The translations under genes and the position numbers were made by a program. Shown in pieces: positions 9,481 through 18,486 of a DNA stretch of 25,607 bases; position 1 is the first letter of the stretch, and every line of letters starts with the position of its first letter. Origin of the DNA: Hypsibius dujardini. Taxonomy: Eukaryota; Tardigrada; Eutardigrada; Parachela; Hypsibiidae. Under the pieces are notes generated by a model. The model saw only the letters and a list, made by a program, of their open reading frames with translations. It was not told the DNA's origin and made no database searches. The stretch covers positions 1-25,607 of the forward strand of contig LRSR01013177.1 of the NCBI GenBank assembly GCA_001579985.1, given 5' to 3'.

Positions 9481-9709
9481 TCATCTTCAAGATCTGCTCA
9501 TCTGCGAGCGGGAGAAGGATTTTGAAATTCGATTTTGTATTTTTGTGGTACGTATTGCTTTCAGGTTACTTTCTGGACAGATAGAAAAACTGACAGATGG
9601 AGCGAAAAGCTTGACAGACCGCCATGCAGACCAAAAGGCAGACAGACACGCGGAGAGACATGAAGATATGCATCCAGATAGACAGACAAACAGGCAGGCA
9701 GGCAGGTAG
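9481..9709 (+). pseudogene. Diverged tandem copy of the ERH terminal exon
   Basis: The block 9485-9600 repeats 9041-9160. It includes a pyrimidine tract and AG acceptor (AG at 9490-9491), then DLLICEREK against DLLIREREK of the real exon 4, and the downstream GTGGTACGTATTGCTTTCA. The stop codon of the true exon (TAG, 9089-9091) is lost in the copy. If spliced from exon 3 in the same phase, the frame stays open to a TAG at 9707-9709 and gives a 166-aa variant with a His/Arg/Asp/Gln tail encoded by the GACA array. It may be an alternative last exon or a decaying duplicate. The array-encoded tail favours decay. Confidence 0.65.
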
Positions 9710-9866
9710 ACAGACAGACAGGCACTCTGACAGACAGACAGACAGGCATGCAAACAGACTCGGAGACAGGCATGCAGACATACACCCAGACAGGCAGACA
9801 GGCAGACTCGGAGAAAGGCATGCAAACATACACTTATACAGACACACAGACGGACAAACATAGACA
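9612..9866. repeat. (GACA)n array after the duplicated exon
   Basis: ACAG units interspersed with a longer repeated phrase around ACTCGGAGA(C/A)AGGCATGCA, at 9763-9776 and 9807-9822. Confidence 0.9.
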
Positions 9867-10876
9867 GTGGAATGACTGCAAAGCTAATACAGTCACTGCA
9901 TTTTGCTTCAGATCGGAGTTTTTTGAGAAGACATTCGGAAATGAGCAGTGGCCTTGGAGGAGAGGCATCGCTTGCATCCAATGCGTCTTCTTCTCCTTCA
10001 CTTCACGCACTGTGTTTTGGATTTGTTGGACTGGCTAGCCATGTCCTGTCCGATCTCACACTTGTTTTTTACGCGCACGGACGGTTTGAAGGTCTTTTTT
10101 TCACTTCGAACGGCAGACCTATCGATACAGGAATTTGTTTCGGGTGCATCTATTACAAGCATAGTCTCTTTTGTTTTGTGTTGCGCAAGGCACATCGAAT
10201 AGAGGAAGGCGCGAGCTAAACGCGACGTCGTATGACAAACATATTATTATTATCTTATTTGAAAGCAAAAAACGTATAAAACAATGACCAGTTCATTTTC
10301 CGGCTTACTGAAATGCTATGTCTAGAAAATTGGAGATTACCAGTTACTGTTTACCGTTACCAGATTGGCGAATAAATGATTGATTGGTTGATTGACTAAT
10401 TTGAAGGCTGATAGGCGAATGATTGATTGATTGATCAAACCGGAATATTGCACTTGACTAGTCAAACAATCAATCAATGCTTATCCATTTTGCATAAACT
10501 ACACTAAACCAATCAATACCTGGCAAAGCATAGGAATTTTCTCCGTCAAACAACACGAACAGACAGTGTCATCAATCAACCAATTGATGCAGAGAAAAAG
10601 CTCAGTAACCGTTAAGCAACAGCAAAATCCTTAAGCGACAGGAACAAAAACCCCTAAGCAATACGAACAAAATCTGTTCAGCAAGCGGCAACAATCAACC
10701 AATCGATGCAGAGAAACCCGCTTAAGTTCAATCTCAGATTCTCTATAATGTTGTTTGTGGCATCAATCAACCGAGCAGGAACAATGTTATTAAAATAATA
10801 ATAATTATTTATATTTTTCTCGAATCCCCATCCATCTCGATTCTCGACTCTTGAAAACTGACATCTTCAACACCCA
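9867..10876. other. Intergenic between ERH and the IPT-domain gene
   Basis: A plus-strand frame from about 9905 to 10219 is open (SFLRRHSEMSSGLGG, then a hydrophobic part), but it has no recognisable domain. It begins in a phrase also found beside another GACA array. From 10376 on there are TTGA and CAATC runs. CAATCAACCAAT(T/C)GATGCAG appears twice about 118 bp apart (10572-10596 and 10690-10714), which shows a local duplication. The promoter of the next gene should lie at the right end. Confidence 0.4.
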
Positions 10877-13800
10877 ATGGACACCGATGCAGCCGGCGGC
10901 GGAGGGGTTAATGCGGGAGCAATCGCTGCAACGACCGCGACCAAATCACTTGCAGCAAGAGCTGCTGCTCCTCCACACGCATCCTCCACTTCCTCATCTT
11001 CCCACAATCTCTCGCGTCACCAAAACGCCGACTCGACGCATCATGTGGATCCCTCCGCGGTCTCATCAAGTGGTGCTGTCGCCTCGAAACTCGACAAACT
11101 AGCAGCGTCATTTCGCTCCCTGGGAACTTCCTCCGTTCTCTCGCCACCGCCGCCGCTGGGGGGAAGGGAAGGGACCATTTCGGATACCATCTATGTGCGG
11201 GAAATGTCCGACGAATCGGCCAAGCAGGCGGCGGCGTTGTCCGAGCAGAACGGCGGCGAGACGGAATCCTTGTTAAGTGCGGACGCCAAGGAGGACGGGG
11301 AGATCCGCCGCGGAGACGCGCTGGGTGTGCGAAGCCAAGGCGAGAAGCATCAGTTGCTGTTCAGGTGGGATGTAAAAATGAATTCTGATTTAGTTGGCAG
11401 TCGATTGATTAATTGGTGTTGAAGAGAATTCGGATTAAGGGATGTATGGGTTGCTTGATTGATTGGCTGGAAAGAATTGCGATTGAGGATATATGGGTTG
11501 CTTGATTGATTGTCTGGAAAGAATTTTGATTGAGGGATATATGGGTTGCTTGGTTGATTGATTGGCTGGAAAGAATTGCGATTGAGGATATATGGGTTGC
11601 TTGGTTGATTGATTGGCTGAAAAGAATTTTGATTGAGGATATATGGGTTGATTGGTTGATTGTCTGTTTAATCCGAAGATTTTAAAATATATCGTACCGT
11701 TATCATCTGATCATTGTTGTTGAAACGTATTTGAAAGCTATTTTAGGTGGCTCAAAAATTGAACTGACGTTTTAAATAAATATATTTACTTTACCTGTTA
11801 CTTTACTTAACGTCGCAAAAACAGAAATCGATATTTAGTAGCATATTTTTATTTCAAATCACTAATTTATTTTAAATATCATTGTGGTTTATTAAAAATA
11901 TTATTTTAAATGCTGATCATGAAAGACTTTTAAGTAAAATAAAATTTCATCGAAACAGATTTCCACATGTTCTGTTGTTTCGGTCCGGGGGAATGCTTGA
12001 ATGAGCAGGTACGATTGATTGATTGTTTGGTCAACGGATAATTGTAAGTCGTGGCTGATTGACTGATTGACTGATTGATTGATTATAATTTATTTTTGAT
12101 TTATGGCCGAAAAAGGCAACAACCTCTCGCTTTTTCAGGGCCCTTCAAAAGCGGTTTGTCTGTCCTAATTATGCGACCCCTCACCCGGCCGCGCCACCAG
12201 CCACTCCCAAGTCCTCCTCCCACGATCTCAAATTGTCGAAGGGTGGCGTGAAGCCCAACTACACCAGCGGTCATTTGAAGACCATGCCGGTGGAGAAAGC
12301 CAAAGAGGTGGACCAACTGATGAACCGTCTGGAGGACGCCCTACACTTCCGGAAGCCGCCGTTTGACACGTGGGATAACTTGCTGAATAAATTATCGGGT
12401 GTGCAGCAGAAGCAGCTGGTGCTGAACTATGCTAATTTAGAGATTGCCTGGTCTAAGAGCATGGGATCGGGGGAAGATGAGAATGGAGCGATCTTCCGGG
12501 AGCATTTGACCACCTTTCAAGAAATGGTGATTGTCTGCCCTCCTGCTTGTCTGCCTGTTTGTCGACCTCCTTGTCTGCACCTCTCTGCTTGTCTTTCTGC
12601 TTATCTGTTGGTGGGTTAGCCTCCCTGCTTCTCGCTCTGTCGGTCTCTCTGCCTCTCTGCTTATCTATCTGTCTGCTGATCTGTCAAGCTGGCTGTCTGC
12701 CCATCGGTGTTTCTGCTTGCCGGTCTGTCTGTCTTTCTATCTGTCTGCCTGGCGGTCTGTCTGTCTCTCTATCTGTCTGCCTGCCGGTCTGTCTGTCTCT
12801 CTAGCTGTCTGCCTGGCGGTCTGTCTGTCTGTCTGTCTGTCTCTCTATCTGTCTGCCTGCCGGTCTGTTTGTCTCTCTAGCTGTCTGCCTGGCGGTCTGT
12901 CTGTCTGTCTGTCTCTCTATCTGTCTGCCTGCCGGTCTGTCTGTCTCTCTATCTGTCTGCCTGGCGGTCTGTCTGTCTTATTTGTCTGCCTGGCGGTTTG
13001 TCTGTCTCGCTATCTGTCCGCTTGTCTGCCTGTCTCTCAATCTGTCTGCCTGTTGGTCGATTGGCCTCAAGATCTGCCTGTCTCTCTGTTCGCTTATCTG
13101 TCTGTCTGCATGCCTGTCTGGCTTGCTGTTTTGTTGCCCCTGTTTTTGTGCCTTGTTTTTTTCTATCCCTGCCGTATCTTTCTGATCTAAACGGGCGTGT
13201 TCAATTCAGATGGAAGAACTTTCCCGCGAAGTCCTCCAAATCCAAGGTATCGACCCTCGCGACTCCTCCGACACCCTTCCACGTCGGCGATCCTCCGACC
13301 AACCCGATCTACAGGAACTCCATGCGCGGCTCTTCCGCAGTCAGACATCATTCGACTCAGCCGCCACTGCCGGTTTCGCTGCCTTTCCCCCGACCGTCGA
13401 CGGCATGTCTGGGCCATCCGCCGACAGCTTCCGTCAGTTCCCGTCCTACCTCTCCTCTGAACCAACTGTCCGGCCCCCTCCCAGAGCGCCATCGAAAACA
13501 TTACTGTCTGAACCGCCGAAGTATCCTCCACCCTTTCCTCCACCGGTGCAGCGAGATTAAAAAGACAGACCACTATTTGGACTTCGAGTCGTTTCTAGTC
13601 AGTCCGACCTGAAAATAAAGTTGCTATGGCACGCCACAACGATTTCTCTCGCTCTGATACTAATGGCTCATCAGATAGTTGTCTCTCGAGTCGGTTGTTC
13701 GCGGTTGTCCCCGACTGTACTAACTCCTCTCCCATGGTCACCGATGCTAACGCCGAGTATAGGGAATACATTGCGAGGGAACTCCAGATACTAGGTTCGA

Positions 13801-14523
13801 TATAAGCTATGTGTTGTCTTTGAGGCAGGAATGGTACTCATGTAGACTGTTCCGTTGTGATCGTTTCTTTTTCAATTGCCTGACAGTGCTATGCGCAAGG
13901 CATTTACCGCAGTGTCCGGTCGGGCCAGCCGGGCTCCTGATCAGCGACGTGCTGGTGGAGTTGTCGTTCGACGATAAAGTCGCCAGTACGCAGCACGTCT
14001 TCACGCACGCCAAGGACCAGGCAGTGTTCCATCGGAAGTGGAAGTTGTAAGTAAGTGACAAAAAAGGGCCTTGTGATTGGCCTGCTCGAGGAGTTCTCCA
14101 TCTTAAGGTTAATCGTTTCCGTTGGGATGTCTCGACATTTTATGTACTAGTACATTGTACCTGCATGTCAGTCTGGGCAAGATTTAACCTAACCATGAGG
14201 TTGTTTAACTGGGTGTGGCCCCTTGATTATTAGTCATGCCTGGACAAAGCTAACATATATCTATTTGTCTGTTTACCCGCCTATATGATTGTGTCGTTGA
14301 AATGTCTTTCATCCTCATTGCTCAATCGTCAGGTCATCTCTTTTTCTGCTAACATTTTTTTACTGCAAGTCTGTCTGTCTCTCTGCCTACACGCATGTGT
14401 GCGGGCCTTTGCCTGTGTGAATATATTTCTTGTCTATTTTTTCCTGCTTGTCTGTCTTGTCATATTTTTTATCTAAATATCTGTGTTTTTTGTCTGACTG
14501 TCTGTCTGTCTGTCTGTCTGTCG

Positions 14524-14577
<54 letters not shown>

Positions 14578-15202
14578 GTACCTGACTTTTTTATCGCATC
14601 CTTTCGGTATGGTTGTCTGCCTATGTTTGCCTGACTTTGCACCCATGTTGACAGGAGTTGATTGGGGCTCTCTTCCCGGTTGTGGTCGTTTTTAAGGGCC
14701 CACTTTGCCGACTTGGGGGGAGGGGAGTTTGACCCTAATTTCTGCCTCTCTGTTTTGTTTTCAGAGATTTGGTCGGGCGGACTGACAAACCATTGACGAT
14801 CAAAATCAAGGATCGCAACCTTGGCACCATCGGCACCCGTGATTTCACCATCCCCAATCTCCCCTACCACGCGAAATGGACACCGAATATCCCCATCATA
14901 CACTGGTGCTTCGTACCGAAAAGCCCCGAAATCAGTGCGCTCAATGCCAAAGCCGAGGTTGTCCGGATCCACGCCAAGCCGTGCGAGCTGGACCTCATCC
15001 TAATCGTCAGTAAGCGCACTAAAGTCGCCCCCGAAATCCGCCACAAAAACTGGTGCAACTGCTACCGTAAACCACGCCCGTTCGCCCCGAAAGTTCTTCC
15101 CACACAGCGGACCCGTCATTGGGTCGTTCGCAATTCCACAATACAGGTACCAGCATTTAAGACAAAACAGTCTACTAGACAGACAGACAGACACATGAAC
15201 AC

Positions 15203-15235
<33 letters not shown>

Positions 15236-15992
15236 TAGACAAACGGACAGACAGTGCTTCAGATCGGAATTTTTAAGACAGTCTCTGTCTTACCAGTATT
15301 TATAGAATTTTATTTTAAAAGCGCATTTCTTATAATATTTTGCTAATTTTCGATGAATCAGTTCGTAAAATATTTTTTATATATTAAGTACAGTTTAATT
15401 TTTGGGTAAGCACCTTTTATTAGCTAAGGCTGATAATAATAAAAACAATAACAGTAAAAAGAAATAATTTTACCTATTTGTTTTCAGTTTAACATATTGT
15501 ATCAGTTATCCCAAAAATAAAAAAATTTAGACTTTTAAGATATTGCAGTAATGTAAGACACTCATATGGGTTGAATAGGAGTTTTAAGACAACGCTCTCT
15601 GCAGGAACTGGAATGGAATCCGGTTGAGAGTCCACACGAATGGACCACGATGGCCATTAGTCACATGAAAGACGTAGAGGAGAAGCGAATCGGTCCGCTG
15701 GACCGTCGCAGTCCCAACCGGCAGGCTTTCGTGCGTCGACAGTCTGGGATACAAATGATGGACCTGCTGCAGCATGCGATCGTACCATCGAAGAGCGTGG
15801 AATCTAGCGGGGCGTTGGCGGATTTGGCCAATTTGTTGTCGTTGTCGGCTCATCCGAATGAGCAGGCACATGTTGTGTTAGAGGAGCAGGAAAACGACAT
15901 CTCACCGGAGATTACAAAGGCCGGGCAGCGTTTCATGGGAAGGATGAGTTCTTGCACCGGTTTACTGAATATCATCAAGGTGCAACAGAGAT

Positions 15993-16040
<48 letters not shown>

Positions 16041-17081
16041 GTTCATATCCTGTATGGCTTCTCTGCGTTGTAGGATATCGAACCAAAACCTTTTCACTTC
16101 GCCAAGAAGTCAGTATGGAACAGCCTCCCCAATCTGCTGATCGAATACGACCGCCGAGATTCCTTGCTAAATAGCGTGATGGGCTCTAATTTCCAGTACA
16201 GTCCAAGCCGGCAGCCGTTGATCCAAACCGTCTGCCCACGTCGGGTTCCAGTTCACAGTCGGGTGGCGGTCACTTTGACGGGGCAACATCTAGGCGAAAG
16301 CCGAGCAGATATAGAGTTACTGTGGATTGCCGGTTTGGATTGTTTGGATAGTGTCGAATATTTGTCACGGAATAAGTTGCGGTGCACTACGCGACCGTTT
16401 TTGGCTGCCGCCGGCACTGTTATAATTGTCACGAAAAGCGGTGGACAGGGTCGGTGTCTGCAACAATTTGAGTTTTACGATGCAGTGGATCTTAGTCACT
16501 TGCATTACATCTTGGAGCAGGAGGATATGGACATAGGGGAGCGGATGCGGTTGCATGAGGAGGCAATGAATGAGGAAATTAGTCAGCTAGTGTCGTCCGT
16601 AGTTAGTAAGTTCGGGTTATTTATCTATCTGTCTATGTGTCTGTCTATGTGTCTGTCTGTGTGTCTGTGTATGTGTCTGTCTGTCTGTCTGTCTATCTAT
16701 CTGTTCGTCTGTCTGTCTATCTGTTCGTCTGTCTGTCTGTCAGTTTGGCTGTCTGGCTGTCTGTCTGTCCGTCTGTCCGTCCGTCAGTCTGGCTGTCTGT
16801 CTGTCTGATCGGTTCATCGAGGTGTCAGTTACCTAAGTGTCTTGACTGGATGTCCAGCCAAACCGATCTTAACTATCTGTATTCTTGTAGCATTGGAGCA
16901 GTATAATTGTGAATTGCAACAATATCTACAAGATGTTAAGAGCCTAGTTGACCGGGCAGATCCAACCCTGATACCACAATTTCATCAACTTGCCGCAGCG
17001 ACTCAAAGTGGCTGTCCAACAAGCACTGCACCGGCGACGTTAGATAAAACAGTTTTGGTAGAGCGACTGCTGCAGACCTGA
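10877..17081 (+). CDS. Large protein with C2/Ig-like beta domain, Sec5-type IPT/TIG domain and coiled-coil tail
   Basis: Nine exons (10877-11364, 12139-12526, 13210-13545, 13599-13794, 13887-14046, 14765-15146, 15605-15979, 16074-16605, 16891-17081) join without a frame break to 1015 aa. Residues 1-160 are Ala/Ser/Thr-rich and disordered. Residues 163-300 are more ordered (RALQKRFVCPNYATPHP, then a helical segment). Residues 300-405 are Ser/Pro-rich. About 470-610 looks like a C2- or Ig-type beta sandwich (ISDVLVELSFDD, KPLTIKIKDRNLGTIG). About 823-911 is an IPT/TIG fold whose VIIVTKSGGQGRC resembles the IPT of exocyst subunit Sec5/EXOC2. About 915-985 is helical. It is not Sec5 itself, in which the IPT is N-terminal and long helical rods follow. 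An IPT after a beta domain could also mean a transcription-factor-like protein. No family name is justified. The exon 3 donor (GTGCAG) is weak. Confidence 0.72.
11405..11670. repeat. ~50-bp minisatellite in intron 1 of the IPT-domain gene
   Basis: About five tandem units built on GAAAGAATT(GC/TT)GATTGAGG, ATATATGGGTTGCTTG and GATTGATTGGCTG, with 4-bp TTGA length differences between units. Confidence 0.88.
12535..13110. repeat. (TGTC)n array filling intron 2 of the IPT-domain gene
   Basis: CTGT units with a longer repeated phrase CTCTATCTGTCTGCCTG(C/G)CGG recurring every 36-56 bp. The array fills most of intron 12527-13209. The long open frames here are period artefacts. Confidence 0.93.
14497..14573. 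repeat. (TGTC)n array, intron upstream of exon 6
   Basis: About 19 CTGT units with one CGGT, nearly pure. It lies 190 bp before exon 14765-15146 of the IPT-domain gene. Confidence 0.95.
15176..15255. repeat. (GACA)n array, intron downstream of exon 6
   Basis: ACAG units in the opposite orientation to 14497-14573, starting 30 bp after the same exon. It ends at GTGCTTCAGATCGGA, a phrase shared with the array flank at 9905. Confidence 0.93.
15256..15604. other. AT-rich rest of intron 6 of the IPT-domain gene
   Basis: Intron sequence with no exon signal until the TCTCTGCAG acceptor at 15596-15604. Confidence 0.7.
15993..16036. repeat. (GACA)n array, intron upstream of exon 8
   Basis: Eleven ACAG units in the 94-bp intron 15980-16073. 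It covers nearly half of this very short intron. Confidence 0.95.
16622..16807. repeat. (TGTC)n array, intron downstream of exon 8
   Basis: CTGT units with CTAT, GTGT and GGCT variants, starting 17 bp after exon 16074-16605. It is opposite in orientation to the array on the other side of that exon. Confidence 0.93.
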
Positions 17082-18090
17082 TTACAGTGATAAATTTGAT
17101 CTCGTTTCTTCATCATGCCACATTTCCGCCGTCGTCTTTTGTTTGGCAGCGATCGCGTTCAGCTCCTCAACTAGATCTGCATTTCGACGAATCAAATTGG
17201 TATTGTCTTGGTGTAGAATTGCAAGACGAGCAAACACTTTCTCCAAATCTGATACGCTCTGTAAAGAATTTAACAGTGAGAATGTGGTCAATAGAAAAAA
17301 TCACGTTTTTTTTGTCAGCTTACATTGTCCAGTTCTTCATGCGCGCTCATCAAATCGTCATCCTTATTATCGACAAAACGTTCTAGTCTGTAGACTGTCT
17401 CCGAGACCTCCTGAGCGAAATGGTCTTCATCCCATATTTCGCTCTGTGATTTGGATTTTTTCAGCAAACAAAGTGTATGGGTTGCAGCCTCTAACTTTTT
17501 AGTGTACAGCGACTGCTCCGTCAACAGACCGGATAGACTGTCGCGCAACTTTAATGTTTCGGTTTTCCAATCCGATACTGTACGATCCATTTCCTTTTTA
17601 CCGATAAGGCAAATCGGCTCAGATCTGCAGACAACCAGACAGACAGACAGACAGACAGACAGGCAGGCAGACAGACAGACAGACCGGCGGACCGGCGGAC
17701 AGACAACAGACAGACAGACAGGCAGGCAGGCAGACAGGCATACAGACAGACAGACAGGCAGGCAGGCAGACAGACAAACAGACACCTCACCTTATCAAGC
17801 TTCTCACAGAATTCTGCCTGCTCTTTTTCCATCACAGCCAGCTGCTCTCGTGCCAGAGCCACCCTTTCCTCCAGTAAGCAAACCTTGTTTTCATTGTTTT
17901 GGATAGCAAAATCATTCAACTGATCTAAAGCATCCGTGATAGGTGCAGCCAATATTTCACTCAGATGCGTGCCATGGGTTAGATCAATTTCCGCTAAACG
18001 ACCCAAAATCGTATTTCTCGTTCCCTTACTGTCCATGAGGTCCGGATAGAGTTTCGATATATTGGCCATGTCATCGGTTGGCTTAACCAT
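17082..18090 (-). CDS. Coiled-coil protein of unknown function, 256 aa
   Basis: Minus-strand exons are 18090-17791, 17617-17324 and 17258-17082, all joining in phase 0. The product is almost entirely helical and charged, with heptad-like runs: LLEERVALAREQLAVMEKEQ (exon 1), ETLKLRDSLSGLLTEQSLYT (exon 2), and LIRRNADLVEELNAIAAKQK (exon 3). There is no signal peptide, membrane segment or enzyme motif, and I do not recognise the family. The ATG at 18090 was chosen as the first in-frame Met; the frame is open a few codons further up. The exon 2 acceptor (CTGAG) is the least certain point, because the nearer CTGCAG would bring an immediate stop. The gene shares a 396-bp upstream region with EFHC2, which hints at a ciliary or axonemal role. 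Its stop codon touches the stop of the convergent IPT-domain gene. Confidence 0.75.
17636..17777. repeat. (GACA/GGCA)n array in intron 1 of the coiled-coil gene
   Basis: ACAG and GGCAG units with a CCGGCGGACCGGCGGAC interruption near 17682-17700. It occupies most of intron 17790-17618. Confidence 0.93.
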
Positions 18091-18486
18091 CTGCGACCCA
18101 TTTCTTAGCACTGTGTTACTACTGTGCTATTACTTTTTTAAAGAAATCGCAGTTGCTGGCGCATCAAAAGAGTCACCCTCAAGATGGCGTAAGTCGTCTC
18201 TTCCTTCGGGTCTCTTCCTTCCAGTCTCCTGGATCGTCAAAATCAAAGGAGCTTGGCCGCACATCCAAAGATCCAGCAGTATTGCGCAGCAGATTCATTC
18301 CACCGCCAATGTAGACAAATGTCTGGAATTCGTTCGAGCTTTACTAGTAATTAGTAATAGTAACTAGTAATCACTTGACTTGGCAAAGTGTTGCCAAGGG
18401 TTGAGACATTTTTGTCGTAGAATTTCGAAATGCAAACGACGGATTTATCTCTATATTGTATTTTTGTTCCGGGGAAAGGTCCAAAA
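18091..18486. promoter_or_regulatory. Shared upstream region of the coiled-coil gene and EFHC2
   Basis: The two start codons face away from each other across 396 bp. The region has TAGTAATTAGTAATAGTAAC-like repeats at about 18340-18370 and a perfect inverted repeat at 18379-18398. No TATA box is evident. Confidence 0.55.
18379..18398. promoter_or_regulatory. RFX/X-box-like palindrome upstream of EFHC2
   Basis: CTTGGCAA-AGTG-TTGCCAAG is a perfect 8-bp inverted repeat with a 4-nt centre, 88 bp before the EFHC2 ATG. GTTGCC is the classical RFX half-site, but the half-sites here point outward relative to a textbook X-box, so factor identity is inference. An NFI-type site (TTGGC/GCCAA with the wrong spacing) is the alternative. 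Confidence 0.4.

Noticed and set aside
9905-10219. Open frame after the duplicated ERH exon as a further alternative exon or separate gene
   Set aside because: It has a possible acceptor in a compatible phase, but no homology to ERH or any domain I recognise, and it starts in a repeat-associated phrase.
12998-13612. Alternative frame over exon 3 of the IPT-domain gene
   Set aside because: It begins inside the TGTC array, and its phase does not match exon 2, while the chosen frame joins on both sides.
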